In this document: in pieces, positions 1 to 8,502 of the stretch
Numbering within the stretch: the first letter of the stretch is position 1
How the letters are laid out: the number at the start of each line of letters is the position of its first letter
Assembly: GCF_002104995.1 (NCBI RefSeq)
Contig: NW_024468429.1
Location: 1-21,280, forward strand
Direction of reading: 5' to 3'
DNA: 21,280 nt
Source of the DNA: Linderina pennispora
Taxonomy: Eukaryota > Kickxellomycota > Kickxellomycetes > Kickxellales > Kickxellaceae
Position numbers and translations under genes: made by a program
Notes under the pieces: model-generated
Database searches by the model: none
What the model was told of the DNA's origin: nothing
The model's input: the letters and a program-made list of their open reading frames with translations, nothing else

Positions 1-2
1 TG

Positions 3-423
3 GACATCACCAATATCCGCACCAAGGAGCACGCGGTCTTGGTTGCGGAGCCGGCCTCGGTCGAGATGCCAGCCAAGAGTGAATCGACGCCCTCGGATGT
101 CACCACCAAGAAGGCTGACGAATCGCGGCGCGAGAGCCTCTCGTCATCTGATTCATCCGATACTGATGCCGAGCTGCCAGCAGGACACCTACGCAGCCGC
201 AGTTCTGCAATACTACGTCGACGCCGATTAGCCCGGTGACTGCGCACGGTCATTGTCTGATGACCATCGGCAAGGAGTGGTCGAGAATGTCGAGAGCTTG
301 CGGCTGAAGGACGATGCGAGCACGAGCAACAACTCGGACGATGTGCACCATCTGTCCTCCACCTCAAAGTCCCCCCCGGCCGCTGCTAATACTGTTCCGC
401 CGATGGAGGGTCAGCTAAGGTGA
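3..423 (+). CDS. 3' end of an unrecognised Ser/Asp-rich protein, frame-broken
   Basis: An open frame enters from the window's left edge. It reads DITNIRTKEHAVLVAEPASV and then a hydrophilic stretch with SLSSSDSSDTD, and stops at TGA 237-239. The next frame (+1) continues from about 231 to TGA 421-423 with the same disordered, Ser/Asp/Asn-rich character (VENVESLRLKDDASTSNNSD). Skipping one base near 235-239 (CGG TGA C) joins the two halves, so this is probably one protein C-terminus of at least 139 residues with a one-base insertion. I recognise no domain. The low-complexity composition suggests a disordered tail. The alternative is that the protein ends at 239 and the rest is 3' untranslated sequence. 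Confidence 0.4.
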
Positions 424-1219
424 TACAGGAATCAAAAGCGCGCTTCTACTTTCTTCATTCCACTTGCCGCACAAACGTACATACTATCGTTATTCTCTTT
501 CATTTTTTTTATTTCTCTTTGCGGACTCGTTGCTGGCCATCGGTGAGCTTCCAAAAAGATGCATTGTTTCCAGTAGATGAAAACAGCCAAGGCAGCGGAG
601 CACATGGCAACATGGTCGTGAGGCATCTCACTGGCGTGGGCATGCAGCGAGTACACCATGTCGCAATATGCCTGCACGGCTCCTTATCCACCCTTGACGA
701 CAAGTGCCCCTGCCTGTGACAGATACAGCTCTCCGCACCTGCATCTGCTTACGTCACTGTCCTGCATCAAGGAACCGAGCAGACACAACATGAATCGCCA
801 TATCAGCAGGGAAAGGTGATTATCCCACATCCAGCTGCCATGAAATGGGGCAAGGAGGCGTTGGCGCCGAGTAGCTTCGCCCCAAGTCGAGCGGATGGGC
901 GGAGAGCCGAACCAAACACCCTTTATATTCGACCATTTCGGCAAAGTTTCTACTGAATCAAATATACTTCAACCTATTGCAAGCAATCGCTATAATACGG
1001 CCTCAGCCCAACCACTCCTGCAGACCATTTCCTCTTTGTTCACAAACTAAACCGCCTACATGATCGGCTAGCATCTAACAAAGACCAGTGGCTGTTTGCC
1101 AGGTGTCCTCTACCTGAAAGTGCGCAGCAGCAAGCTTATAGTGTTGCCTGGCCACATCATCAGTGAATGCTTCGATTTCTTTTCACTTTTTCAATCTGTT
1201 TTCCATGCTATTTCCTACT
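424..1219. other. Intergenic stretch without a supportable gene
   Basis: Only short, compositionally poor open frames occur here on either strand. A minus-strand TATAAAG (about 922-928) stands alone, with no convincing coding sequence after it. A pyrimidine-rich run at 490-530 could be the 3' region of the first gene. I see nothing else. Confidence 0.5.
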
Positions 1220-1370
1220 AGAAATACTCTGCTCGCGATGCGAGCTCAGCTGCTAGTCAGCATGGGTTGACACGTCGATAAGAGCATCACGGCGAACCGG
1301 TCATTTGAACGTGTCGGATGGTTGTTGGTGCAATGTCGATCATGGACATCTCCTGTCTTGATGGCCTGCC
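1220..1370 (-). ncRNA. Candidate guide (omega) RNA region just 3' of the Fanzor gene
   Basis: In described Fanzor and TnpB loci the guide RNA overlaps or directly follows the 3' end of the nuclease gene. This stretch lies immediately downstream of the Fanzor stop on the minus strand and is rich in inverted repeats. GACACGT (1269-1275) pairs with ACGTGTC (1309-1315). GCTCGC (1231-1236) pairs with GCGAGC (1240-1245) across a 3-base loop. Position and potential structure are the only evidence. I found no element end to mark where a guide would begin. Confidence 0.2.
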
Positions 1371-1585
1371 TCAGCGCAGGCGCTTCAGCGCTGGCTCGCT
1401 GCTGCACGCCTCTTGCGCGACCTCTTTTGTTGCAGGGGTGGTGCCAGAAGCATCGGCAACAATGGCCGTAAAGCGATGGAACCGTTCAGGAATACCGCCT
1501 GAATCACAGAATGACTGGAAAACGAGTCTGAAGTTTAGAACTGCTGCGAGATCGCGGTTCAAGAGCCGAGATGAATAGGCCCGGC

Positions 1586-1610
1586 CTGTATTGTGCCATG
1601 GCCCGCTTAC
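1586..1610 (-). other. Frame-break site in the Fanzor gene; possible 25-base intron
   Basis: On the minus strand this segment begins GTAAGC and ends ATACAG. Removing exactly these 25 bases joins T at 1611 to GC at 1585-1584. That recreates a Cys codon at the fourth zinc-ribbon position and moves the reading into the frame of NRDLAAVLNF. Fungal introns are usually at least about 40-50 bases, so a 25-base intron would be exceptional. A one-base insertion somewhere in 1553-1611 explains the frame equally well. Confidence 0.35.
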
Positions 1611-2451
1611 ATGACTCGCTTGTACAGCGGAGAAGGCCATGGCACTTCACAATTGGGTTCTTCGATCTCTGGTAGGGCCGCGGGTTGGGAACATGCCGGA
1701 ATGTCTGCAGCGACTTTTCGCAGCAGAACGGGCACATCGACGATGTCCGGAATTCGTCGATCAGATAGACTTCAAAGCCATGGTGCTTGAACTTGTCGCG
1801 CCACCCCTTGCCACGAATCGGCGCATGGTGTCGGGCCATTGGCGCACTCCAATTGCCCATGATTAGCACTGGATCTGGACCGAACTTGCTCCGGAGTTTT
1901 GCGGCAAGCCTGTGGTCTGCACGGGCCTGGTTCATGAATGAATCAAGGTGCAGCTTGCGGTGAAGCGGGTACACCTTGGGACTGGTACTGACACCTGGAT
2001 GGGCCTTCCAGCGCCTTTGGTGCTGCTTGTTTGACTTAGTGGGCTGCTGCTCTGGTAACCTTCGCGCTGTCATCGTGCTGGCATAAAATGGTGCTAGGAT
2101 ACACCGCACAGATGCACGGGCAGCAACGTAGGCATGGAATTTTGCTGGGCTAAGGGTCCGGCAGCAGTGCTTGGAAAGCTCTGCCTCTGCTCTGCGGACA
2201 GCATCTTCTGGGACTTGATCCTTTGTATCCCGACGAATCCTGTCATAGTGGCGCAGCTTGAGCTCCTTATTGCGCTGCTGCCGTGTGTAGCGGTAGAGCA
2301 TTTTTTCACCCTCTTTCCCATTGCTGCTATTTTCGTGCATCATGTATAGCAAATCGCCCCGACCTGGATCGATAAATACACAGCGGCCTTTCAGATTCTG
2401 CAGCTCTGGCTGTGGGATCTGGTGGATATAGTGACAGTCAGCTATAGTACT

Positions 2452-2559
2452 GCCTCCCACAGCATCGCCTCCCACAGCATTGCCTGTAGCATCGCCTCCC
2501 ACAGAATTGCCTCCCGCAGAATTGCCTCCTGCAGCATCGCCTCCCGCAGCATCGCCTCC
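2452..2559 (-). repeat. 15-bp minisatellite coding a GGDAA/GGNSA-type linker in the Fanzor
   Basis: About seven units encode five-residue repeats (GGDAA, GGDAA, GGNSA, GGNSV, GGDAT, then shorter and GGDAV units) at residues 358-393 of the Fanzor frame. All units keep the reading frame. The repeat lies between the basic helix and the RuvC-I aspartate and is probably a flexible, length-variable linker. Confidence 0.85.
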
Positions 2560-3630
2560 TGCAGTTGCTGCAGTGGCCTCTGTTGCATCTGATGGCATCT
2601 TCGCTGCTTCGCGTGCAGCCTTCTTGGCCAATTTTTCACCCCTTTCTGCTGCTTTCCTTGCCTCTGTTGCTGCCCTCTTTGCTGCGTTGATCTTGGTAGC
2701 CTCCTCACGTGTTTTCGAAACAAACACCTGCTTGATTATTTGCTTGTCCAAACGCACATGGCCTGGGATCCATGATGTCTGCAGAGGCAAGCATTGGGGA
2801 GGAGACTTGCCAAGCTGCTCATTCTCGATAAGCTGGCATAGACGAATGTATGCATGCAGATGCTTAAGTGGATTTGCCTTGGCATCATAGTATCGGCTGT
2901 CTTTGGCGAATCTGTACTTGGCATCATAGGCATTAAGGACTGGTGCCAGCTTGCTGTAGATTGCAAGCATCGGTGGGGTGAGCACACTGAGATCAGGGTG
3001 CCTAGAGGCAATTGCCTGGCGGAGCTTCTGTGCAGGCGTATAAATATACACTTGACATGCATTATTGAACTCAGCCTTAGACACATTGCCCATTGTACTG
3101 TGCAGTGTGTTTTTGCGGCTGCGAATATCAATCAATTTGGCCAGAATCCGCTGTAGGCAAGTGCCATAGTGCAACACAATGTTGTTCTTGTATGCTGTCA
3201 TCAGCTCAGTATCCACGTATGTTGCTACTTGATTCATTTCGCGTACGCCATGTAGCTCGATATCGCCATTATGCAATAGATAATCATAAGTATGGTATCT
3301 AACTACATCACCGAAATCTGCGCTCGACAGTTCTGACTTGTCCTTCCGGTTGACGAAATCCTCGGCAGATATGACAGTCTTCGCCTTCAGGTTGCGATAA
3401 ATGAATAAATAAATGGAACGAAAGAATCCCTTTTTCACAAATGTTGCTGGGTCAAAGGCATCATCGTCAGCTAGCTGATAGAGTAGTATCCATCGTGCAA
3501 GCATGTATGTATGCTCTTTGATGATATTGACGCTGTATACAAATCGTTCTAGGCGGGGCAACATAGAATCACGGAAGCCAATACCACCAAGTGATGTCTT
3601 TATGACAGTAGTGCTGCGGGTAATATTCAT

Positions 3631-4263
3631 TTGAGAAATTTGGTAGGCAAAGTAAGAAGAGAAATGATGCTGTTCAGTTTTGCTTTATTGCGTATGCATA
3701 GCATTAAGAACTTTTTATTAATAATGATCTGGCTTGCATGGTTCTTGAGGCTCTTGGCACTGATACAGTCTTTTGAATCAGTCTATACAGACTGGATCCA
3801 TTGTGGCCCAAATACTACTGCTTACGCATGTTCATAAGCCAAATTAATTTATAAAATAAACCCACAAATATTGCATGGCCGCTAGAAGAGCTATATGGCC
3901 ATATTCAATAGATGCTCATAAATAAATATCCTAAGAGTGTTGCGCAGCTGGTGATGACCACCATGATGACGCCATGGAGGTTATCAGGCCGACCGACAAT
4001 GAGAGCAGCTCTTGCGCTGAACCAATGGAGATTTCTAGTGGAGACCTATGACCACTACAATAACAACTTGTCACCCTGGTTTCACCGATGAGGTCAGATG
4101 CCGCACAAGATCAAAAAGGAGTTTATAGAGTAAGTCACTCAAACCCATGTTGAAGCTTAAGAGTTTTTTTTAACCAATTAAATAATTTCTAGCGGACGGT
4201 CGGACACTTTTTGGACTATAAAATCTTACATATAGGTAAAGATAAAGATAAAGATTTCCATGT
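3631..4263. other. AT-rich flank upstream of the Fanzor gene
   Basis: No supportable gene. It would hold the Fanzor promoter and the element's left flank. Visible structures are a near-perfect palindrome, CAGTCT-ATAC-AGACTG at 3779-3794, and three GATAAA units at about 4238-4255. I could not match any sequence here as an inverted repeat to the far side of the Fanzor gene (700-1370). Confidence 0.5.
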
Positions 4264-4435
4264 GTTGACATTCGGGGTCCGGAGTCCCCCTGCGCCACCA
4301 TAGACAAGGCCGAAACGCATACGTACAAAGGCCCAGACAGACGATCAGCCTTCCTTCTTCCCCTCAGTCAATTTTTGGAGAAGTTATTTTGTTCCATATA
4401 TTCGATAACCACTCATTCCCCAAGTTAACACCATG
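4264..4435 (+). repeat. Dispersed repeat copy A: promoter and leader of the HMG gene
   Basis: This stretch aligns by eye, with gaps, to 9822-10003. Shared blocks in the same order are GTTGACATT, a CACCAT block, CAGACAGAC, a pyrimidine-rich run ending CAGTCAAT, ACTC-TCCC, and GTTAACA shortly before an ATG. In this copy the ATG at 4433 opens the HMG-box pseudogene. The order and the ATG suggest a duplicated promoter and 5' leader, but a small mobile element carrying these features is also possible. Confidence 0.6.
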
Positions 4436-4826
4436 GACTCAATCTTTCAGACAACTAATCCAAAATATGTTCACTTCAGACGACGCTAATAAGAATACAG
4501 GTGATCCAGTACATGCTGTGGAAGATGGTCAAGATCAAAGGTCAATGGCACCACAGTTCCTCAAGCGCGCCAAGACACCCTGCATGCTGTTTTCACAAGC
4601 AAACTAGAAGCGTGTGCGCAAGGAAAGTCCTGAAGCCAGCTTTGTCAATGTCGGCGATCTTCTGGGCATCATGTGGACAAATCTAGCCAAGACAGAGAAG
4701 GCTGTATATGTGAAGATGGCCAGAAATGACGCGGAACGCTACGAAAAGAAGCTGTGCTGCGATAGGACCACGGCAGCGTATAAGCCAACAAGGCAGTCAA
4801 GGATTTCTTACCATATAATTAGATGA
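4433..4826 (+). pseudogene. HMG-box (NHP6/HMGB-like) DNA-binding protein, broken
   Basis: One frame contains a recognisable HMG box at about 4563-4752. It starts KRAKTPCMLFSQAN, is interrupted by TAG at 4605-4607, and resumes KRVRKESPEASFVNVGDLL, with the conserved Trp (IMWTNL) and ERYEKK following. Comparison with HMG boxes puts an ordinary residue where the TAG stands. HMG-box proteins of this type bend DNA in chromatin, and fungal mating-type regulators share the fold. The likely start is ATG 4433 (MDSIFQTTNPKYV), which is in a different frame, so a second break of +1 type around 4475-4490 is likely. The frame after the stop ends at TGA 4824-4826. With two lesions, and a neighbour full of relics, I call it a pseudogene. 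Confidence 0.75.
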
Positions 4827-4882
4827 CCTTTCTTGACGATGAAGTGGCAAGGGCATTCGAGCAAAGGTGCTGTAAAGGTGCA

Positions 4883-5083
4883 TTACATGGCTTCACATTT
4901 GAGTAGCAAGCACTCAAAGACGTGCTCAACCGTGTCTTTTCTTGCGCAGGTCGTATACATATCGACGAGTTTGTACTGCATGGCATGTGCAAACTTGTTG
5001 AGTGCATCGCCTTCTCCTTGCCACCCACTCCTCCCATCCGGCACAATTTGGCGGCAGATGTCCATACTTGGTTCTTGGAACAA
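4883..5083 (-). pseudogene. Remnant of a non-LTR retrotransposon ORF2 C-terminus
   Basis: A 66-residue frame contains CARKDTVEHVFECLLLKC, resembling the zinc-binding motif (C..C, then DTVEH.F.C) that follows reverse transcriptase in LINE-type elements. The preceding NKFAHAMQYKLVDMYTT fits the helix usually found before it. Sequence in other frames up to about 5157 may be part of the same relic, but no reverse transcriptase core is present. The identification rests on a short motif only. Confidence 0.45.
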
Positions 5084-5272
5084 TATACACAGGTCTCATC
5101 TGCGCTGCGACCGAAAATTCTGTGCTCTGCTCCATTCATATCCAGAGGAATGCCCAATAGTTCAGAAAATGATGGTATTTACGAATATACTGACAGTTTT
5201 ATGTTGCAAGAGCGCTATCGCCTGGCCCTTTTGGTACAATTTTTACAGAGTGAGCCTCCAGCTGGGTCGAGA

Positions 5273-6133
5273 TTACTGGCAGTTGGGGAAAGCCAGCTTT
5301 GATGAGGGCGTGTTGAACAGGCTGATCTCGGCATTACGGCGGCGGACAAGCCCATCAAACACTCTTCCACCAGCCAGGCGCCACTTGGGCAGCTCCTGTG
5401 CAGCCACCGTGCCTGGATTCTCGCCGGCATTCAGCCGCCTGATCAGGGTCGATGACTTCGCGTTGGAGCAGCCGACATTGAACACCCACGATGTCAGTGC
5501 ACCCCACTGGTTGTCGTTGAGCATGATCGAGCTCTTGAGGTACGTGGCAAGGCACGACGAGTAGGCAGGGATGTCGTCGTTGAGCAGGGCGTCGGCGGTG
5601 GACTGGCTCAGCGGGAAGCCGTACTTGACCTCACCGCAGCCCTTGGTCTGGCATCGGTGGCCAAAGCCGACAGTCGGCAGGCCGATGGGGTCAGGCGAGG
5701 GAGCTGCCACGAATTTGTTGGAGCTCTCATACTCTTTGATCAGGCTGACAGCCGCAGAGTTCAGAGTCCTGCAGAACCCGCTGCCGCCAGTGCTGCCGGT
5801 GTTGCTGGTGCTGCCGGTGTTGCCAGTGTTGCCAGTGTTGCCACCAGATGCACCACACTTGTCAGCGACGTAGCTGCTGGTTCCGGTTTTGACATAGTAG
5901 TCGGCGACATAGCACCCGTCCTGGGTTTTGTCCCACAGCGAATCGCCCTTGATTGATTCACCTTCGGTCTGGCAGGAGAGCGTGACGTCGTCACCACTGC
6001 TGTATGAGCGGACAACACCGTAGCTTGTGCCAGGGCCAGAGCGGCAGTTAATGTTGTTTCCCTTGATGGCATACCCGGACGCAAGCTGGGAGAGGGAGAC
6101 GAGGGCAATGGCAGAGATGGAAGAGATCTTCAT
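5273..6133 (-). CDS. Secreted SH3b-GH24 lysozyme (T4-type muramidase)
   Basis: The 286-residue protein starts with a signal peptide (about 1-20, MKISSISAIALVSLSQLASG). A bacterial-type SH3 domain (21-93) includes NCRSGPGTSYGVV. A Gly/Asn/Thr/Ser linker (98-119) leads to a GH24 domain (121-286). The GH24 catalytic triad is readable as Glu136 (KEYES), Asp148 (SPDPIG) and Thr154 (PTVGFGH). NQWGALTSWVFNVGC and the AGGRVFDGLVRRRNAE block are also typical. GH24 enzymes cleave the glycan of bacterial peptidoglycan, and SH3b domains usually bind cell walls, so this is probably an exported antibacterial or nutritional enzyme. Ten cysteines suggest disulphides outside the cell. GH24 is mainly a phage and bacterial family, which points to ancient transfer. 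The gene is intact and has its own TATA box. Confidence 0.93.
   Translation of the reverse strand: MKISSISAIALVSLSQLASGYAIKGNNINCRSGPGTSYGVVRSYSSGDDVTLSCQTEGESIKGDSLWDKTQDGCYVADYYVKTGTSSYVADKCGASGGNTGNTGNTGSTSNTGSTGGSGFCRTLNSAAVSLIKEYESSNKFVAAPSPDPIGLPTVGFGHRCQTKGCGEVKYGFPLSQSTADALLNDDIPAYSSCLATYLKSSIMLNDNQWGALTSWVFNVGCSNAKSSTLIRRLNAGENPGTVAAQELPKWRLAGGRVFDGLVRRRNAEISLFNTPSSKLAFPNCQ
5777..5842 (-). repeat. 9-bp repeats coding the Gly-Asn-Thr linker of the lysozyme
   Basis: In-frame repeats encode GNT, GNT, GST and SNT units at residues 98-119, between the SH3b and GH24 domains. They probably form a flexible extracellular linker that can change length by slippage. Confidence 0.8.
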
Positions 6134-6235
6134 GGCTGTATGTTGAAGGGTTTTTGCGGCTGTGTAAAAGCTAATGTTTTTGTTGGAATCCGAGTGTTGA
6201 TGCTCTTTCCGCTTTTCGCTGGAAGATTCCTCTAG

Positions 6236-6243
6236 CTTTTATA
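6236..6243 (-). promoter_or_regulatory. TATA box of the lysozyme gene
   Basis: TATAAAAG on the minus strand lies about 103 bases before the lysozyme ATG (6133). The spacing resembles that of the other TATA boxes in this window. Confidence 0.65.
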
Positions 6244-6265
6244 TGCGTGCCCGGTTACCAGCTCA

Positions 6266-7213
6266 TCACCAGTGCACGGTCATGATATGCACAGGCGCCA
6301 TGTGTGCCTGCTGACTAAAGGCTTGGGGTGTAATTTTAGAAAAATCACAAAAGACCGTCGGCGCTATTATTAGTCCATCACCCAGTTTGACCAAGTCGGT
6401 GCAAGGTGAATACATTGGCACAAGTGCATGCAGCAGGATGAAAACAGGCTTTGCATAGTGCAAAGACATGGCAGCAGGGCTGAGCAGCAGCGGAGATTGA
6501 AAAGCCAGCGGTGCTAAAAATACCTTGCTCTTGCAGTTTTGTGCTGATTCCTGGTTCTCCTACTACAGGCGCAGATGCAAATACGGGAAAGGGACAACTA
6601 TTACATAACCAGTCTCAAGCAGGCCGGATCGAAATCCCGATGGGAACTGGAATAATCCATTTGCTAAAAATACATGTTGCCTGGGATGCAGAAGCCACTG
6701 GGTAGCAGGTGTGCTGTGTGCTTGACACAATGAAAAAGAATGCAAAGACATGGTGTGAGGCTATGTGTACACCTACGGCAGTCGTCTACATTATAGTCGT
6801 GATCTACGAGCATGTATCCGAGATATATAAGGAGTCTAGATAGCAACAGTGCCGTTAATGAGGAGCACAGACATGGTAGAACAGAGTGCCACAGCGCAGG
6901 CACTATGGCCATGAGGCAGGTAGTCTGTTTTATTTGTCTCAACTGTTGTAGTCTGGATGCTATTCTGTGGACATACTGGATTGGACATATGTCTTCATAG
7001 CAGTGTGGTGTCGTCTGGCATGGCCATTCTGGGCAGTATTAAAGAAGGCTATATGTGGCCACACACGAGCAGTGCGCAAGTATATTGTAGATTGGTTTTC
7101 AGTTCTGCCATGGTGCAAAACAGATATAGTGCTGCAGTATATATTTGTCGACAGATTACAAAGACTAGATATCAAACTCCACAAAACAGAGTGTCAGACA
7201 TGGGAGATTCCTA
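6266..7213. other. Intergenic stretch without a supportable gene
   Basis: Short open frames on both strands show no recognisable motif or consistent composition. CTAAAAATAC occurs twice (near 6515 and 6664) without further extension. I see no RNA gene. Confidence 0.45.
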
Positions 7214-7294
7214 TCAGTGGATCCAGAAGACCTGGGCATTGGCCGAAGCGACAGCGACAGCAGCGATGGCGAGGATAGTAGTGTAGGCGTTCAT
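7214..7294 (-). pseudogene. Truncated secreted-protein gene (signal peptide only)
   Basis: An ATG at 7294 opens a 26-residue frame. MNAYTTILAIAAVAVASANAQ is a textbook signal peptide with an ANA-Q cleavage site, followed only by VFWIH and TGA 7214-7216. A good TATA box lies 75 bases upstream, so promoter, start and export signal remain while the mature protein is lost. The downstream sequence in all frames soon hits stops. I take it as the 5' remnant of a small secreted protein gene. A five-residue secreted peptide, or a missed intron starting within CAGGTCTTC, is less likely. Confidence 0.5.
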
Positions 7295-7368
7295 TGTTGA
7301 AGTTGGTTGGGTACTGAGGAGTTGCTGGTTGATGGTGGTGGAAGACGAGTTAGCGGGGGCGTCTTGCC

Positions 7369-7377
7369 TTTTATATA
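7369..7377 (-). promoter_or_regulatory. TATA box of the truncated secreted-protein gene
   Basis: TATATAAAA on the minus strand, 75 bases before ATG 7294. Confidence 0.6.
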
Positions 7378-7379
7378 TG

Positions 7380-8500
7380 TGGATGGATGACTGCCACGCC
7401 CAAGCAGCAGATATGCATTCTCGCTGAATACCGATTGTGCCAATTATATGCATTTATAAAATTGGGTATAGTCCTTGAAAACACTTACCGTAGAAAGGAC
7501 ATGCATGCACTCGTATTCACTCCCAATAGCGTGGGCTGCGATTGCCGCAATAAGTGCTGGGAGCATGCCATTCCGGATATCAGCACATGTTCTTATGCCA
7601 CTACAAAGGGAAATCCCAGTCATTTTTGATGTCACGATACGCTGTCAATTGGTGCAATTGGTGCAATTGGGAAATGCAAAGTCGTGTACAAGACAAGGAT
7701 ATCGTCAGTTAATAAGGGATGCCATTCTGTCAATTGCATGTGCAATCCAGCAATTGTGCGCCACTGCAGGGTGCAATGGTGCATAGATGATTCTGGTGCC
7801 TGTATTGAGACTGGAACTCAGCCCGCTGACCATGGCTCTGTGGATCTGAATCGTCGATTGGTACGCCATTACTCCAATGATATTTCTACACCGACACTTG
7901 CACTGGCATGAAGGCGACCTGGGTATCTGCCATGAAAATCATCTTCTTTTTGTTCTGCACCGTATAGTCGCACAAGTAGTTCAACGATAACAAAATTGCT
8001 GGGCTTTTCATCACTTTAGATATAGCCGGACCATCTATGACATTTTGTTGACGACAGATACTACTACCAGATACCACAGGTAGTGAGCCAATAGCCACTA
8101 CAAATCCGTAATCATATCGATAACTCAGCATCCACCAGTTGCTGATTTCTGAAGGCTGTTCGCAATGGTGATGGGCGAGTAGTTGCTTGCCCGCTATGCA
8201 ACCGGCCTGGTGCTGGCATCGTAGCCGTGGAAAATGGTGGACTTCGCATATCTCCAGAACTCTGCTCACAATAAATGGCAGCAAGGGCACCTACCGCGTT
8301 CTTTTCTACTTCATTACTATTCACTTGTCTATTTTTCTGCCAGCTTTCTTACCAACCTTCTGCCATGCCTTCACATCCCCAAAGCTTGCCTAAAACCTGC
8401 ACACCTCCATGCTAGAGACTGTTGACTTTTGTGTTTTGTGATCTCTGGTTGATAGGCAAGCTATGAAACAATTAGGTCATGCTCCACATTTGCATGTACC
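7380..8500. other. Decayed DNA with an unrecognised minus-strand frame
   Basis: A 134-residue minus frame (8290-7886) ends with coding-like text such as SPAILLSLNYLCDYTVQNKK and MIFMADTQVAFMPVQ. I cannot assign it, and stops flank it upstream. A short tandem of GGTGCAATT units lies at about 7646-7670. This may be a relic of a transposon or gene family. Confidence 0.35.
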
Positions 8501-8502
8501 CG

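Larger units (their letters stand above)
1371..3630 (-). pseudogene. Fanzor (eukaryotic TnpB-like) RNA-guided nuclease, frame-broken before RuvC-III
   Basis: The main 708-codon frame runs 3630 to 1504. An N-terminal helical region (about 1-300) begins with TSLGGIGFRDSMLPRLERF. A basic Lys/Ala helix (305-345) and a Gly-rich repeat (358-393) follow. The RuvC-I motif is VFIDPGRGDLLY with Asp421. GNWS (592-595) sits where RuvC-II is expected. DEFRTS (Glu626) leads into a zinc ribbon with Cys633, 636, 669 and 674. The essential RuvC-III motif NRDLAAVLNF (Asp codon 1551-1553) is in the +1 frame, which ends at TGA 1371-1373. This fits the Fanzor signature as I recall it: D, 125-275 residues, [TS][TS]xx, C4 finger, 5-50 residues, RD. 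With one base skipped the product is about 752 residues, in the range of long fungal Fanzors. GNWS lacks the canonical RuvC-II Glu, so Glu626 may replace it, as reported for Fanzors with rearranged sites. The break could be real decay, sequencing error or a tiny intron. I found no flanking inverted repeats or transposase. Confidence 0.88.

Noticed and set aside
231-240. Programmed +1 frameshift at TGA C, also seen at the VPS9 break
   Set aside because: The FES1 and polymerase delta breaks are placed by homology away from any stop codon, so a shared recoding signal is not supported.
2452-2559. Regular repeats that might suggest a CRISPR array
   Set aside because: The units are contiguous 15-mers without spacers, in frame inside a coding sequence of a eukaryote.
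700-4260. Terminal inverted repeats around the Fanzor gene
   Set aside because: I compared flanks by eye and found no convincing matching ends. A systematic inverted-repeat search would be needed to decide.
6625-6636. GGATCGAAATCC, resembling a tRNA B box
   Set aside because: No A box or foldable cloverleaf is found at a suitable distance upstream.
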